The notes under the pieces: model-generated
The model's database searches: none
Told to the model about the DNA's origin: nothing
What the model saw: the letters and a program-made list of their open reading frames with translations, nothing else
Source of the DNA: Pseudoxanthomonas sp.
GTDB lineage: Bacteria > Pseudomonadota > Gammaproteobacteria > Xanthomonadales > Xanthomonadaceae
Length of the DNA: 64,000 bases
Assembly (NCBI RefSeq): GCF_035999195.1
Contig: NZ_DASYGY010000009.1
Coordinates: 992,001-1,056,000, forward strand
Reading direction: 5' to 3'
Shown: piece by piece, positions 38,299-49,157 of the stretch
How the letters are laid out: every line of letters starts with the position of its first letter
Numbering within the stretch: position 1 is the stretch's first letter
Made by a program: the position numbers and the translations under genes

Positions 38299-39594
38299 AT
38301 GCCTCCCCACGTCGCCGCTCCCGCCCTGTCACCGCCGCTGGCGACGGGACGCGTGTGGGTGGCCTTCAGTGGCGGGCTCGATTCGACCGTGCTGTTGCAC
38401 AGGCTGGCGCACGATCCCGTCGTGCGCCATCACGGCCTGCAGGCGATCCACGTGCATCACGGGCTGCATGCCGATGCCGATGCGTGGGCGGAGCACTGCG
38501 ATGCCCTGTGCGCGACGCTCGGCGTTCCGCTGCAGGTAAAGCGCGTCCACGTGGACACGACCCGGGGCGAAGGCGTGGAGGCCGCAGCGCGGCGCGCACG
38601 CTACGCGGCCTTCTCCGAGGTCATGCAGGCCGGCGACATCCTCGCCCTCGCCCATCATCGCGACGATCAGGCCGAGACCTTCCTGCTGCGCGCCCTGCGT
38701 GCCTCCGGGCCGGATGGCCTGGCGGCGATGCGGCCATGGCGCGCGTTCGGCGCCGGCTGGCTGTGGCGCCCGCTGCTGGAGCTGCCGCGCGCCGCGCTGG
38801 AGGCCTACGCACGTGCCGCGTCGCTGTCGTGGATCGAAGATCCGGGCAATGCCTCCACCGCCTTCGACCGCAACTTCCTGCGCCACCAGGTACTGCCGCT
38901 GTTGCGGCAACGCTGGCCGCATGCCGACGCCGCCCTGGCCCGCAGCGCCGCCCTGTGCGCCGACGCCAGCGAACTGCTGGACGCGCAGGATCGCGCGCTG
39001 CTCGCGCGTGCGGCCACCGCCGATCCTGCCGCCCTGCACGTCGCTCCGTTGCGCGAAGCCTGCGCCGCGTCGCGCGCACGCGCGTTGCGGTGCTGGATCG
39101 AGCGGCTCGGTCTGCCGCCCTTGCCTGCCGAAGGCGTGGCCCGGATCGACGAGGATCTGCTCGATGCACGGGCCGACGCGCAGGCCGGGTTCGCCTGGCG
39201 CGGCGCGGTCGTGCGGCGCTGGCGTGGCCTGCTGCACGCCGAACGCCTGCGTCCTGCCTTGCCGGACGGCTGGCACGCCGTCTGGGACGGCAACGCGCCA
39301 TTCCGGTTGCCGGACGGCGGCGTGCTGGCGCTGGAAGCAGGCGGTCCGTTCGACACCCCGGTACGACTCACCGACCGCCGCGGCGGCGAACGCATCGCCC
39401 TGCCCGGTCGCGCGCACCGGCATGCCCTCAAGGACGTGCTGCAGTCGCTGGGCGTGCCGCCCTGGGAACGGCGCCAGTTGCCGTTGCTCTGGCGCGACGA
39501 CGCGCTGTGGGCCGCCGGCGACCTGGTGCTCTCGGCCGACTGCGACGCGTGGTTGCGCGCGCGCGGCGCGGGTCTGCGCTGGTGTCGCGGCTGA
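38299..39594 (+). CDS. tilS: tRNA(Ile)-lysidine synthetase
   Basis: Converts C34 of tRNA-Ile(CAU) to lysidine so that it reads AUA and is charged with Ile. The 431-residue protein has the PP-loop FSGGLDSTVLLH (about residues 22-33), HHRDDQAETFLLR and the C-terminal TilS domain (about 350-430). It is divergent from the GAF gene. A TAGCAT box 8 nt upstream of the ATG hints at a very short leader. Confidence 0.95.
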   Translation: MPPHVAAPALSPPLATGRVWVAFSGGLDSTVLLHRLAHDPVVRHHGLQAIHVHHGLHADADAWAEHCDALCATLGVPLQVKRVHVDTTRGEGVEAAARRARYAAFSEVMQAGDILALAHHRDDQAETFLLRALRASGPDGLAAMRPWRAFGAGWLWRPLLELPRAALEAYARAASLSWIEDPGNASTAFDRNFLRHQVLPLLRQRWPHADAALARSAALCADASELLDAQDRALLARAATADPAALHVAPLREACAASRARALRCWIERLGLPPLPAEGVARIDEDLLDARADAQAGFAWRGAVVRRWRGLLHAERLRPALPDGWHAVWDGNAPFRLPDGGVLALEAGGPFDTPVRLTDRRGGERIALPGRAHRHALKDVLQSLGVPPWERRQLPLLWRDDALWAAGDLVLSADCDAWLRARGAGLRWCRG

Positions 39595-39607
39595 GCCCGC
39601 GCCGGGT

Positions 39608-39636
39608 TTGACCTGACCGCGGCCGATCCCCACACT
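39608..39636 (+). promoter_or_regulatory. Candidate promoter giving a leaderless xseB transcript
   Basis: TTGACC (39608-39613), 17-nt spacer and CACACT (39631-39636). The predicted start of transcription falls at the xseB ATG (39643). The -10 is poor, so this is tentative. Confidence 0.35.
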
Positions 39637-39642
39637 TGCCGC

Positions 39643-39903
39643 ATGGCAAAGAAAACCTCCGCAGACGCCTCGCCCGTCGCCCATTTCGAGCAGTCGCTCG
39701 ACGAGCTCGAGCAACTGGTCGAGAAGATGGAACACGGCGACCTGAGCCTGGAAGCCTCGCTTGCCGCCTACGAGCGCGGCGTGGGCCTGTACCGGCAATG
39801 CCAGACGGCGCTCGAACAGGCCGAACTGCGCGTGCGGCTGCTCACCGACCCGGAACAACCCGAGAACGGCGAGCCCTTCGCGCCCGCCCCCGATGGCCGC
39901 TGA
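39643..39903 (+). CDS. xseB: Exodeoxyribonuclease VII small subunit
   Basis: Small subunit of the ssDNA-specific exonuclease VII, cytoplasmic. The 86-residue protein shows the family pattern [40 protein letters not shown] within residues about 13-52. Its end overlaps the ispA start by 11 nt, as in many proteobacteria where xseB and ispA are paired. Confidence 0.95.
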   Translation: MAKKTSADASPVAHFEQSLDELEQLVEKMEHGDLSLEASLAAYERGVGLYRQCQTALEQAELRVRLLTDPEQPENGEPFAPAPDGR

Positions 39904-40771
39904 TCCGCGCTTCGCCGCCTGGGCGGCCGCGCTGGAAGGACATCTCGACCGCGCCCTGCCGCCGGCCGACGCCGCCCCGCACCGCCTGCACGCCGCCATG
40001 CGTCACGCCGTACTGGGAGGCGGCAAGCGCATGCGCGCCCTGCTGGTCTACGCCAGCGGCACCCTGCTGCAGGCGGACGAGGCCACGCTGCATGCGCCCG
40101 CCGTCGCGGTCGAACTGATCCACGCCTATTCGCTGGTGCATGACGACCTGCCGGCGATGGACGACGATGACCTGCGCCGCGGCAAGCCCACCGTGCACAT
40201 CGCCTTCGACGAAGCCACCGCGATCCTCGCCGGCGACGCGCTGCAGACGCGCGCGTTCGAACGTCTGTCCGTGGCCGACGTCGACGCGGCGCTGCGCGTG
40301 GCCTGGCTGGCGACGCTGGCGCACGCCTCCGGGGCAGCCGGCATGTGCGGTGGACAGGCGCTGGATATCGACGCGACCGGCACCCGGCAGTCGCTGGACG
40401 GACTGCAGCGCATGCATGCGCTCAAGACCGGCGCGCTGATCCGCGCTGCCGTACGCATGGGCGCCCTGGCCGGTGGAGCCGATGCGGCCACGCTGTCGCG
40501 GCTGGACGATTTCGCCAGCGCGCTGGGCCTCGCTTTCCAGGTGCGCGACGACATTCTCGACATCGAGGCCAGTTCCGACCAGTTGGGCAAGACCGCCGGC
40601 AAGGACGCGGCGCAGGCCAAGTCGACCTACCCGGCGCTGCTCGGCATGCAAGGCGCAAAGGCCAAGCTGGATGAACTCGATGCGCGGATGCGCGACGCGC
40701 TGGCGCCTTACGACGGCCGTGCCGGGGCGCTGCGCGCCCTCGGCGAGCTGGCGATCCACCGCGCCCACTGA
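39893..40771 (+). CDS. ispA: Farnesyl diphosphate synthase (short-chain polyprenyl synthase)
   Basis: Condenses IPP with DMAPP/GPP to farnesyl-PP, precursor for UppS and octaprenyl chains. The 292-residue protein has the first Asp-rich motif [14 protein letters not shown], the second Asp-rich motif [10 protein letters not shown], and [15 protein letters not shown] 39893 overlaps xseB; an earlier in-frame ATG lies wholly in xseB and was rejected. Confidence 0.96.
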   Translation: MAADPRFAAWAAALEGHLDRALPPADAAPHRLHAAMRHAVLGGGKRMRALLVYASGTLLQADEATLHAPAVAVELIHAYSLVHDDLPAMDDDDLRRGKPTVHIAFDEATAILAGDALQTRAFERLSVADVDAALRVAWLATLAHASGAAGMCGGQALDIDATGTRQSLDGLQRMHALKTGALIRAAVRMGALAGGADAATLSRLDDFASALGLAFQVRDDILDIEASSDQLGKTAGKDAAQAKSTYPALLGMQGAKAKLDELDARMRDALAPYDGRAGALRALGELAIHRAH

Positions 40772-40782
40772 GCGGACGCATG

Positions 40783-40810
40783 AAAAAAGCCCGGCGGTGC
40801 CGGGCTTTCT
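40783..40810. terminator. Bidirectional terminator between ispA and the DUF4870 gene
   Basis: AAAGCCCGGC-GGT-GCCGGGCTTT (40786-40808) is a 10-bp perfect stem with A-rich 5' and T-rich 3' flanks, so it can end transcription from both convergent genes. Confidence 0.88.
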
Positions 40811-40829
40811 TCTTCGTCGCAATGAGCGC

Positions 40830-41207
40830 TTACTTGATCAGGCGCAGCGCGAACGGGTAGCGGTACGACTCGCCGTTGTTGGCCTTGATGCCGGCAATGA
40901 TGCACAGCACCAGGTTGGCGATGCCGACCAGCGGCATCAGCAGCAGGCCGATCAGCACGAAGGCCAGGATCCACGAAATCACGATGGCGATGAACACCGT
41001 GATCTGGAAGTTCAACGCTTCCTTGGACTGGTCCACGACGAACCCCTTGGAGGCGTCGTCCTTGCTGACCAGCCAGATGATCAGCGCACCGATCGGGCCG
41101 GTGATGATGCCCAGCAGGTGGGCCAGCAGCGACATGGTGCGCTGGTCCTGCGGTGCATCGCCGGTGGCCGGCGGCGGCGGTGCGGTGACGTTGTCGAATT
41201 CGCTCAT
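40830..41207 (-). CDS. DUF4870 (Tic20-like) small membrane protein
   Basis: A 125-residue protein with a Pro-rich N-terminus (TAPPPPATGDAPQ) and three hydrophobic segments typical of DUF4870: LLAHLLGIITGPIGALIIWL, FQITVFIAIVISWILAFVL and LLLMPLVGIANLVLCIIAG. Function is unknown. ATG 41207 gives MSEFDNVTAPPP with GGGGAACTCC upstream; a longer in-frame extension is unlike the family. Confidence 0.85.
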   Translation of the reverse strand: MSEFDNVTAPPPPATGDAPQDQRTMSLLAHLLGIITGPIGALIIWLVSKDDASKGFVVDQSKEALNFQITVFIAIVISWILAFVLIGLLLMPLVGIANLVLCIIAGIKANNGESYRYPFALRLIK

Positions 41208-41331
41208 GTAGGAGTTCCCCGAGTGGTGTGGTGGGCGGTCGAGGGCGGCGTTCCCCCGCAGCCCTCCGCATGCCAAGCATAACGGGTAATGGTGCGATCG
41301 TCGGCCATGCGCGTGCCGCGGGACCCTGCGG

Positions 41332-42690
41332 CTACTCGCCCGCCACCGTCATCCGGCCGACCAGGATGGAGCCGACACCGACATGCGAACGGCGGTCCAC
41401 GTCGCTGCCGACCGCCTCGATGGCCGCGAAGATGTCCTTGAGGTTGCCGGCAATGGTGATGCCATCCACCGGGTAGGCCAGCGCACCTTCCTCGACCCAG
41501 AAACCGGCCGCGCCACGCGAGTAGTCGCCCGTCACGCCGTTCACGCCCTGGCCCATCAGTTCGGTGACCAGCAACCCGGTGCGCATGCCCGCCAGCAGAT
41601 CGTCGAATCCGCCCGCGTTCGCTTTCACCTGCAGGTTGTGGACGCCGCCCGCATTGCCGGTGGTCTGCAGGCCGAGCTTGCGCGCCGAATAGCTGCCCAG
41701 CACGTAGCGCTCCAGCACGCCGTCGCGGATGAGGTGCGAGCGCTTCGTCGCCACGCCTTCGGCATCGAAGGCGGCCGAGCGCAGGCCGTGCGGCAGCAGC
41801 GGCAGTTCCTCGATGGCGAACCAGTCCGGGAAAATGCGCCGACCCGCGTGGTCGAGCAGGAAGCTCGCCTTCCGGTACAGCGCGCCGCCGGACACCGCGC
41901 CGAGCAGATGGCCGATCAGCGAGCGCGCCACCTCGGCGGAGAACAGCACGCGATGCTCGCCGGTCGCCAGCGAGCGCGGTTGCAGCCGCGACAGTGTGCG
42001 CTCGGCGGCCTTGCGGCCGATGGCCGCCGGATCCTCAAGTTCAAGGTGCGACAACGCCGTGCTGTACCAGCCATCGCGCTGCATGCCGTCGCCCTGCCCG
42101 GCGATCAGCGCGCAGCCGATGGTGTGCTGGGTGTCGCGCTCGCGGCCGATGAACCCGTGCGAGTTGGCGTACACCGACAGGCTCTCGCCGCTGCCGACCG
42201 AGGCGCCGTCGGAGTTCTCGATGCGCGCATCGGCATCGCGCCCGGCTGCCTCGCAGGCGAGCGCCAGGTCCACCGCGCGATCCGTGTCCAGCGCCCACGG
42301 ATGCCAGACATCGAGGTCAGGGAAATCGCGGGCCATCAGTGCCGCGTCGGCGAGACCGGACGCCGGGTCGTCCTCGGTGTAGCGCGCGATGGCGCAGGCC
42401 TGCGCCACGGTGGCCTCCAGGCTTTCCTCGCGCAGGTCGGCGGTGCTGGCGCTGCCCTTGCGCTGGCCGAAGTACACGGTCACGCCGATGCCGCGGTCTC
42501 GCGTGGACTCCACGGTCTCCACCTCGCCCAGGCGGACGTTGACGTTCAGGCCGGTCTCCTCGCTGCAGCTGACCTCGGCCTGGGTGGCGCCGTGCGCCCG
42601 CGCACGCTCCAGCAGGCGCTGGGACAGCACTTCCAGGCGTTCGAGCCGGGCAAGGCTGTCATCGGAAGACGTCAGGGCGGTGGCGTTCAA
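41332..42690 (-). CDS. pmbA: Metalloprotease-like subunit PmbA/TldE
   Basis: Partner of TldD in the TldD/TldE protease that matures peptides (microcin B17 leader in E. coli) and degrades some unfolded proteins. The 452-residue length equals the E. coli protein when the TTG at 42690 is used, which is preceded by AAGGAT at ideal spacing; a GTG 30 nt upstream is the alternative. Typical segments are GIGVTVYFGQRKGSAST and YSRGAAGFWVEEGALAYPV. Divergent from darP; tldD is 2 kb downstream. Confidence 0.93.
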   Translation of the reverse strand: MNATALTSSDDSLARLERLEVLSQRLLERARAHGATQAEVSCSEETGLNVNVRLGEVETVESTRDRGIGVTVYFGQRKGSASTADLREESLEATVAQACAIARYTEDDPASGLADAALMARDFPDLDVWHPWALDTDRAVDLALACEAAGRDADARIENSDGASVGSGESLSVYANSHGFIGRERDTQHTIGCALIAGQGDGMQRDGWYSTALSHLELEDPAAIGRKAAERTLSRLQPRSLATGEHRVLFSAEVARSLIGHLLGAVSGGALYRKASFLLDHAGRRIFPDWFAIEELPLLPHGLRSAAFDAEGVATKRSHLIRDGVLERYVLGSYSARKLGLQTTGNAGGVHNLQVKANAGGFDDLLAGMRTGLLVTELMGQGVNGVTGDYSRGAAGFWVEEGALAYPVDGITIAGNLKDIFAAIEAVGSDVDRRSHVGVGSILVGRMTVAGE

Positions 42691-42788
42691 TGCTTTATCC
42701 TTGTGTCGTGTGATCCGCACCCGCAGGGCCGGATCGAATGAATCCAGGCGCCCGCACGATGCGGCGGACGCGAAAGAGAGGCAGCAGC

Positions 42789-43346
42789 ATGCGCGGACGC
42801 GATCCCGAGACCGGCGAATTCCTGAGCCCCAGCCGCACCCAGCAACGGGGCGAAGCGCTGGAAATCCGCAGCCTGGCCGAAAAGCTGGTGGCGTTGCCGG
42901 CCGCGCAGCTGGCGCGCCTGCCGATTCCCGACGACCTGATGCCGCACATCGTCGAGACGCAGCGCATCACCTCGCACATCGCCCACAAGCGCCAGCTGCA
43001 GTTCCTCGCCAAGCAGATGCGGCGCGAGGAGGACGAGGTGCTGGAAGCGATCCGCGACGCAATGGACGAAGGCGGCGAAGCGGCACGCCGCGAAACCGCC
43101 CTGCTCCACCGCGCCGAGCAATGGCGCGACCGCCTGCTCGCCGGTGGCGACGACGCCCTGGCGGCGCTGCTGGACGAATTCCCGACCGCGGACCGGCAGA
43201 AACTGCGCCAGCTGGTGCGCAATGCCGCCGAAGAAAAAGCGAAGAACAAACCGCCGCGCGCATTCCGCGAATTGTTCCGCGAACTGCGTGAGCTGCTTGC
43301 GGAAGCGAGCGCGACGCAGGACGGCAGCGAAGAAGACGCGCCATAG
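42789..43346 (+). CDS. darP: DarP (YjgA) ribosome maturation factor, DUF615
   Basis: Associates with late 50S precursors in E. coli and helps peptidyl-transferase-centre maturation. The 185-residue protein shows [38 protein letters not shown] and [35 protein letters not shown], a basic and charged C-terminus. Start 42789 has GAGAGG upstream; ATG 42738 is an alternative. It is next to pmbA, as in other gammaproteobacteria. Its 3' end has been partly duplicated downstream. Confidence 0.92.
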   Translation: MRGRDPETGEFLSPSRTQQRGEALEIRSLAEKLVALPAAQLARLPIPDDLMPHIVETQRITSHIAHKRQLQFLAKQMRREEDEVLEAIRDAMDEGGEAARRETALLHRAEQWRDRLLAGGDDALAALLDEFPTADRQKLRQLVRNAAEEKAKNKPPRAFRELFRELRELLAEASATQDGSEEDAP

Positions 43347-43698
43347 CTCCTCTCCCCTCGGTAGAGGGGTTGGGGTGAGGGTACGGCGAAGTCCCTGCAG
43401 CGCAGGCGTAACGAATTCCACCGCACCCTCATCCGCCCCTGAGGGGCACCTTCTCCCGATGGGAGAAGGGAAAGGCGCCGACGCATATCGTTCCGCGAGT
43501 TGCGCAACTTGCGCGATGTGCTGGCGAATGCTCGCGCAGCGCAGGGAACCAGCGAAGACGGCGCGCCATAGCCCCTCTCCCGCCGGGAGAGGGGTTGGGG
43601 TGAGGGTACGGCGAAGTCCATGCAGCGCAGGCGTCACGAATTCCACCACACCCTCATCCGCCTGCGGAGCACCTTCTCCCGCCAGGAGAAGGGACTGG
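43275..43698. repeat. Tandem duplication of the darP 3' end plus downstream hairpin repeats
   Basis: Unit 1 begins at 43275 within darP and runs through two hairpins (CCCCTC...GAGGGG and CTTCTCCC...GGGAGAAGG) to about 43470. Unit 2 begins at 43491 and repeats the same order to about 43698, including a diverged copy of the darP C-terminus ending at TAG 43569-43571 and identical stretches such as GGGGTTGGGGTGAGGGTACG. The hairpins belong to the CTCATCCGCC family. This fills the 362-nt gap before tldD and probably works as a bidirectional 3' end. Confidence 0.85.
43491..43571 (+). pseudogene. Duplicated fragment of the darP C-terminus
   Basis: In the right frame this 81-nt stretch reads FRELRNLRDVLANARAAQG...SEDGAP and stops, against [23 protein letters not shown] and stop at the true darP end. 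The fragment has no start codon of its own and is best read as a decayed partial duplicate. Confidence 0.7.
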
Positions 43699-43708
43699 CT
43701 GGGATGCA

Positions 43709-45151
43709 TCACGCCTTCGTCCCACCCACCGTCAGGCCTTCGATCAGCAACGACGGCTGGCCGACGCCGACCGGCACGCTCTGGCCGTCCTTGCCGCAGA
43801 CGCCGACGCCCTGGTCCAGCGCCAGGTCGTGGCCGACCATCTTCACCTTCTGCATGGTTTCCGGACCGTTGCCGATCAGCGTGGCACCCTTCACCGGCGC
43901 GGTGATGCGGCCGTCCTCGATCAGGTAGGCCTCAGTAGCGGAGAACACGTACTTGCCGCTGGTGATGTCGACCTGCCCGCCGCCGAAGTTGACCGCGTAC
44001 AGGCCCTTCTTCACCGAGCGGATCATGTCTTCCGGATCGTCCTGGCCGGCCAGCATGTAGGTGTTGGTCATGCGCGGCATCGGCAGGTGCGCGAACGACT
44101 CGCGGCGGCCGTTGCCGGTGGGCGCCACGCCCATCAGGCGTGCGTTGTGGGTGTCCTGCATGTAGCCGACCAGCACCCCATCCTCGATCAGCGTGGTGCA
44201 GTTGGTCGGCGTGCCTTCGTCGTCGATGTTGAGCGAACCGCGCCGGCCCGGCAGCGTGCCGTCGTCGACGATGGTCACGCCCTTCGCCGCGACTTGCTGG
44301 CCGATGCGGCCGGCATACACGCTGGTGCCCTTGCGGTTGAAGTCGCCTTCCAGGCCATGGCCGACCGCCTCGTGAAGCAGCACGCCCGGCCAGCCGCTGC
44401 CCAGCACCACCGGCATCACGCCGGCCGGCGCGTCGATCGCCTCGAGGTTCACCAGCGCCTGTCGCAAGGCTTCGCGCGCCAGATCTTCCGGCTTGCCGTC
44501 GGCGAACAGCTCGGCATAGCCGTAACGGCCCCCCATGCCCGCATAGCCGGACTCGCGACGACCGTTCTGCTCGACGATGACCTGCACATTCAGGCGCACC
44601 AGCGGACGCACGTCGGAAGCGAGCACACCGTCGCTGCGCGCGACCAGCACTGTGTCGATGCCGCCGGACAGGCTGACGGTGACCTGCTGCACGCGGGGAT
44701 CGGCCGCGCGAAGGAAACGGTCGATCGCACGCAGCGCCTCGACCTTGGCGTCGTTGCCCATCGCGTCGATGGGGTCGTCGCCGGCGTACAGCGCGCGGCC
44801 GCCGGTGCGCACCAGCGTGCGTGGCGCATGCGCGGCGCCGTCGCGGGCGATGGCGCGCGCGGACTTCGATGCCTCCAGCAGCGCCTGCGCGTTGATGTCG
44901 TCGGAATAGGCGAAGCCGGTCTTCTCGCCGGACACGGCCCGCACGCCGACGCCCTGTTCGATCGAATGCGCCCCGTCCTTGACGATGCCGTCTTCCACCG
45001 TCCAGCTCTCGCGCCGCGCATGCTGGAAATACAGGTCGCCGAAATCGATGCCCGGGCCGAGCAACGTGCCGAAGGCGCGGTCGAGGCCGGACGGGTCGAG
45101 GCCGGCGGGCAGGAGAAGGCGGGTTTCGGCGAGCGTGATGGGTAGGGTCAT
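43709..45151 (-). CDS. tldD: Metalloprotease TldD
   Basis: Catalytic subunit of the TldD/TldE zinc protease. The 480-residue protein has the metal motif [18 protein letters not shown] (HExxxH) and the C-terminal [17 protein letters not shown] region. Start 45151 ([15 protein letters not shown]) is family-like; a longer frame was rejected. It lies downstream of yhdP on the same strand, with 55 nt between. Confidence 0.96.
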   Translation of the reverse strand: MTLPITLAETRLLLPAGLDPSGLDRAFGTLLGPGIDFGDLYFQHARRESWTVEDGIVKDGAHSIEQGVGVRAVSGEKTGFAYSDDINAQALLEASKSARAIARDGAAHAPRTLVRTGGRALYAGDDPIDAMGNDAKVEALRAIDRFLRAADPRVQQVTVSLSGGIDTVLVARSDGVLASDVRPLVRLNVQVIVEQNGRRESGYAGMGGRYGYAELFADGKPEDLAREALRQALVNLEAIDAPAGVMPVVLGSGWPGVLLHEAVGHGLEGDFNRKGTSVYAGRIGQQVAAKGVTIVDDGTLPGRRGSLNIDDEGTPTNCTTLIEDGVLVGYMQDTHNARLMGVAPTGNGRRESFAHLPMPRMTNTYMLAGQDDPEDMIRSVKKGLYAVNFGGGQVDITSGKYVFSATEAYLIEDGRITAPVKGATLIGNGPETMQKVKMVGHDLALDQGVGVCGKDGQSVPVGVGQPSLLIEGLTVGGTKA

Positions 45152-45206
45152 GTCATTACCATGGGGGCGGAGGACCACCGCGGCAAGCGGCCCGACCCGC
45201 CGGGAC

Positions 45207-48200
45207 TCAGGGAGCGCCGGCACTGCCGGTGCGTTCGTCGGCGCGTTCGTCGGTGCGGCTACGCGACTGTTCGCGTCCCACCACTTCGACCTTGGGCGAC
45301 TTCCACGGGCCGGTGACGCGGTAGGTCTTGGCGCCCATCTCGGCCAGCGGCTTTTTCAGTACCGCATTGGCCACGGCGCCTACGGCGGCACCGATGGGAC
45401 CGCCGGCGACGGCGCCGACGGCCGTCAGCACGTTGGCGGATTTCGGCTTCACGTCCACCGTCTGGTCGAACCGCTCGCTGCGCAGGTCGGTGTCGCCGCG
45501 GATCACGATTTCGGCCGCAGGGCCGTCGATCATCAGGTCGTCGCTGCGCGCCAGTCCGCCGTCGAGGCGGATGTCGCCGTCGATCCGGTTGAACGCGAAG
45601 CCCTTGGAGAAGAAATCGCTGAAGTCGAGCATCAGGCGGCGGCGCACTTCGGCCACGCTCAACAGGCCCAGCACGCGGCCCGCCCCCGGTTCCACTTCCA
45701 GCAGATGACCATCGCGCACGGCGAGCGTCACGCTGCCTTCCAGCGCTGCCAGTCGGAACGCCGCCGGACTGCCCGGCCAGCCGGCGTCGGCGGTGATCTG
45801 GCCATGGCCGCCGCCGACGCGGTCGCCGACGCCCAGATCGTCGAACAGCACGCCGAAGTTCTCGCTCTTCACGTCGGCGGCGAAACGCGTGCGCGCCGTG
45901 TTGCCGGTGCCGGTCCACTGGCCGCGCACGTCGATCTGCTGGCCGGGGGAGCGCAGTTGCAACTGGTCCACGTACAGGCCGTCCGCCTGCTGGCGGGTGC
46001 GCAGCTTGGCGGTGCCCAGGCGCGCATCGCCGAACCGCAGGTCCTCCACGTCCAGCGAGAGCGGCGGCACGGCGGCAGGGTCGATGTCGTCGGTGGCGCT
46101 TCGCGCGCCGGAGCCTGCTGTCGCTGCGCCTTCCGTCGGCGCCTTGCGCCAATGCACGCGCGCGAGCTTGCCGGCGATGGCGGCGCCCTTGGCATCGGGC
46201 ACCAGCAGCGCGCCGGACAGGGCCTCGCCATCCAGCGAGATCGCCAGCGACTGCGGCGCGGGAGCCAGTTGCAGTCGCGTGCCCGGGAAGACCGATCCGA
46301 GCATCAGCAGTCGTTCGGCGGTGACGTCGATATGGCGCAGGGGCAGGCCATCGCCTTCGCCGCCCCCGCGTGCGACCGCGATCCACTCCATCGCGTCCAG
46401 CGCGCCGGTGCGGCCCGTGGCCACCAGGCCCGACGGCGGCGGCGCGTCCTTCACGTGATCGCTGCCCAGTGCGACGCGCACGCCCGTCTGGCCATTGGTG
46501 CTGCGTGCGCGCAGCGCCAGCAGATCGCCGAAGGCCACGTCGATCTCGCCGCTGCCGATCGGCAGCGGCGCCCGCACCGTCGCCGCCAGCGGCGTCGCCG
46601 CGGCCTTGCGCATAGGGGCCGGCAGGTTCATCGCCGTGCCCACCAGGTTCGACGTCAGGCTCAGCTGGGTGGGTGCGGCCACGACGCCCGCCGGCGTGCG
46701 CGGAATCGCCACGCCAACGGTCCATTGCGAACGCCCGTCCATGTACGGCTTGAGCCAGGTCATCTCGGGCGCACGGTCGAGCAGGCGGTCCGCGTCCACC
46801 ACGGCGGAGAGATCCGCCTCGAAGGCCTGCCTGCGATCCCGCGTGCCGCTGCCGGCACGCAGGCCCAGCACGCCCGGCAGGCCCTCGTGCACGACCTGCA
46901 GCGGTCCGGAAGCGAACCCGCCATCGTCGTACTTCGCCTTGCCGCGCACGTTGGCGAACGCCAGGTCCCAGCGCGTCTCGGACAATTGCGCGCCTTTCAG
47001 CTCCACGGTGCCCGCCAGTTTCCTGCGCGCCTGCCGCTCGGCGCGCAGCGGCTGCAGCAGGTCGAAGGTCGCGGACACCGGGCCCTTGGCCTGCAGGTGG
47101 TCCAGCGTTTCGCCGTAGCTCTTGCGCAGCGGGCTCTGCCGAAGCAGCGAGAGCAGGCGGGCCGAATCGGTGTCGGTGCGCGCGGTGATCTTCAGGTCGC
47201 CCTCGCGGAAATCCGCGATGCCGGCCTGGAAGGCGGGAATGTCCACCTCCGCCAGCGCACCGCGCCCTTTCAGCTCGAAGCCGTTACCGATGAACGCGAT
47301 GTCGGCGTCGACCCGTTCGAGTTGCGGCCACTCCGGCTGGAACCTGAATTGACCACGCGCGATGTGCGCCACCGCCTCGAAACGCCCGTTGTTCGCCACG
47401 AACGGCCAGTCGTCCAAATCGCCGCTGACGATGGCGCGGCCGTTGTGCACGGTACCGCCGACCAGGGCGGCATCCAGCCAGTCGACCGCCGTCTTCGACA
47501 TCTTGTGGTGGATCCAGAAGCCCTTCGCCACCGGCACCGGCGCGTCGGCCAGGTCCGCCGCCAGATCGATCCAGGGCCGCGTGCCGTCGCCCTGGAACCA
47601 CAGGCCGCCGCGCAGATCGGCCGCATAGTCCTTGCCCTGCACCTGCAGCGCCGTAGTGCCCACACGCCAGCCGCTTCCTTCGCGCCAGCCCAGCATGTCG
47701 CCCCGCAGGCGCACGTCGTGCACCACGGCGAATCCGCTGGGCCAGTCGAAGCGCATCGTCGCGGACGGATCCAGCCGCAGCCGGAAGCCATCGGCGTCGC
47801 CCTCGAAATCGCCCGCCAGGCCACTGAGCCCGGGCGAATCGCCGACCGCCTTGAACGCGATGTCGCGCAGCTGTCCTTCCGCATGCAGTGCGCCATGCCT
47901 GCGGCCGGCCAGGTTCAAGCGCGCGAGCCGCGCACCGGGCTGGGCCTGCACCAGCCAGCGGCGGAGGCCGGCATCGACCCGGTCGCTGAGCCCCAGCACG
48001 GCGAACAACGGTGCCGCATCCACCTGGTCGGCCAGCAGCGCGTAGCGCTCGCCGCCGGCCACGACCAGGCCATCGAGCGTCTGCACGGCCGGTGCCGTGC
48101 CCACCCGCAGGCGTGGCGCATCAAGGCGCCAGCCGCCGGACACCAGTCGCCAACGCATGCGCGCTTCCATCTGCTCAAAGCCGATGCGGGTCGGCGCGGC

Positions 48201-49049
48201 GGACGCCGGCAGCGGCGCGCCCCGTAGCGCGACCTGGCGCAGGCGCACATCCGCTGTCACCAGCACCACGCGATGCTTGCGCAGTTCCGTCCAGGCCTGC
48301 ACGCGTCCGTTGCCGTGCTCGGCGACCACGCCGGCGTAATGCAGCAGCGGCGACCATGCGCCGATGTCTTCCGCGGACACGTCCAGGTAGGCGCGTCCGT
48401 CGCCGGCCTTGCGGTCGAAGTCCACCGTGACATGCAGCGGCGCGGCGTCCCGCCGGATCCATGCACGCGTTCCCGCACGCACGCGGTCGCCCTGCACGCG
48501 CAGCCGCAGGTCGATCTCCGGCAGGCGGATGTCCCAACCCAGCGAAGGCGCGATGATCGCCAGCCTGCCGTCGATCACCTGCAGTTCGCCCAGGCCTTCC
48601 AGGCTCTGCAGCGGATCGTCGGTGGACTGCGTCTGCCCGGGCAGGCCGCGCACCGACCACGCACCGTCGTCGCCGCGCTGCAGGGTCAGCGACAGGCCGC
48701 GCAGGCGCAGTTCGGTGAAGGAACGGCCCGGCAGCAGGCCGCCGTACATCGACACCAGCACCTCGGCCTGGCCGATGCGGACGCCGCCGTCACCCTCACC
48801 CAGGCGCAAGCCATCGAGCTGCAACAGCGGGCCGCGCCGCGTCCACTGCGTCTTCACCGAGTCGAAGGCGACCGGCCGGCCGGCCCGCTCACTGAGCCAG
48901 GCCGCGATGCGGTCAGGATGCCGCTCGGCCAACGGCAACACCTGGCTGGCGATGCCGAGCACCACCGCCATGCACACGAGCACCACCGCGATGCCATACA
49001 CGGCACCCCGACGGGCCAGGCGCAGACGACGGCGCAGCGGCGTGGGCAT
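45207..49049 (-). CDS. yhdP: YhdP family AsmA-like lipid-transport protein
   Basis: Large (1280-residue) inner-membrane-anchored periplasmic protein of the TIGR02099/YhdP family; E. coli YhdP helps carry phospholipids to the outer membrane with TamB and YdbH. One N-terminal membrane segment (about 16-37) is followed by repeated beta-groove sequence and an AsmA-2-like C-terminal region ([41 protein letters not shown], within residues about 1090-1140). The order rng-yhdP-tldD is conserved in gammaproteobacteria. Confidence 0.92.
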   Translation of the reverse strand: MPTPLRRRLRLARRGAVYGIAVVLVCMAVVLGIASQVLPLAERHPDRIAAWLSERAGRPVAFDSVKTQWTRRGPLLQLDGLRLGEGDGGVRIGQAEVLVSMYGGLLPGRSFTELRLRGLSLTLQRGDDGAWSVRGLPGQTQSTDDPLQSLEGLGELQVIDGRLAIIAPSLGWDIRLPEIDLRLRVQGDRVRAGTRAWIRRDAAPLHVTVDFDRKAGDGRAYLDVSAEDIGAWSPLLHYAGVVAEHGNGRVQAWTELRKHRVVLVTADVRLRQVALRGAPLPASAAPTRIGFEQMEARMRWRLVSGGWRLDAPRLRVGTAPAVQTLDGLVVAGGERYALLADQVDAAPLFAVLGLSDRVDAGLRRWLVQAQPGARLARLNLAGRRHGALHAEGQLRDIAFKAVGDSPGLSGLAGDFEGDADGFRLRLDPSATMRFDWPSGFAVVHDVRLRGDMLGWREGSGWRVGTTALQVQGKDYAADLRGGLWFQGDGTRPWIDLAADLADAPVPVAKGFWIHHKMSKTAVDWLDAALVGGTVHNGRAIVSGDLDDWPFVANNGRFEAVAHIARGQFRFQPEWPQLERVDADIAFIGNGFELKGRGALAEVDIPAFQAGIADFREGDLKITARTDTDSARLLSLLRQSPLRKSYGETLDHLQAKGPVSATFDLLQPLRAERQARRKLAGTVELKGAQLSETRWDLAFANVRGKAKYDDGGFASGPLQVVHEGLPGVLGLRAGSGTRDRRQAFEADLSAVVDADRLLDRAPEMTWLKPYMDGRSQWTVGVAIPRTPAGVVAAPTQLSLTSNLVGTAMNLPAPMRKAAATPLAATVRAPLPIGSGEIDVAFGDLLALRARSTNGQTGVRVALGSDHVKDAPPPSGLVATGRTGALDAMEWIAVARGGGEGDGLPLRHIDVTAERLLMLGSVFPGTRLQLAPAPQSLAISLDGEALSGALLVPDAKGAAIAGKLARVHWRKAPTEGAATAGSGARSATDDIDPAAVPPLSLDVEDLRFGDARLGTAKLRTRQQADGLYVDQLQLRSPGQQIDVRGQWTGTGNTARTRFAADVKSENFGVLFDDLGVGDRVGGGHGQITADAGWPGSPAAFRLAALEGSVTLAVRDGHLLEVEPGAGRVLGLLSVAEVRRRLMLDFSDFFSKGFAFNRIDGDIRLDGGLARSDDLMIDGPAAEIVIRGDTDLRSERFDQTVDVKPKSANVLTAVGAVAGGPIGAAVGAVANAVLKKPLAEMGAKTYRVTGPWKSPKVEVVGREQSRSRTDERADERTGSAGAP

Positions 49050-49069
49050 CAGCTCGCTGCGCTCGCGGT

Positions 49070-49153
49070 GATTCGTGATTCGCGATGAGTGATTCGTACA
49101 AGCAGCGAGCGAACCGTGCCTTCGCCAATCACCCAGTACGAATCACCAATCAC
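49070..49153. repeat. Inverted array of heptanucleotide repeats between rng and yhdP
   Basis: Four 7-nt units of consensus GATTCGT (49070-49097) face four units of consensus CAATCAC/GAATCAC (49126-49153), 28 nt apart. The array begins 4 nt after the rng stop and ends 20 nt before the yhdP start, filling the 108-nt gap. Confidence 0.75.
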
Positions 49154-49157
49154 GGCT

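Noticed and set aside
44979..48227. Open frame of about 1080 codons on the plus strand opposite tldD and yhdP
   Set aside because: Shadow frame; Arg/Ala/Gln/His-rich and no ribosome site or homology.
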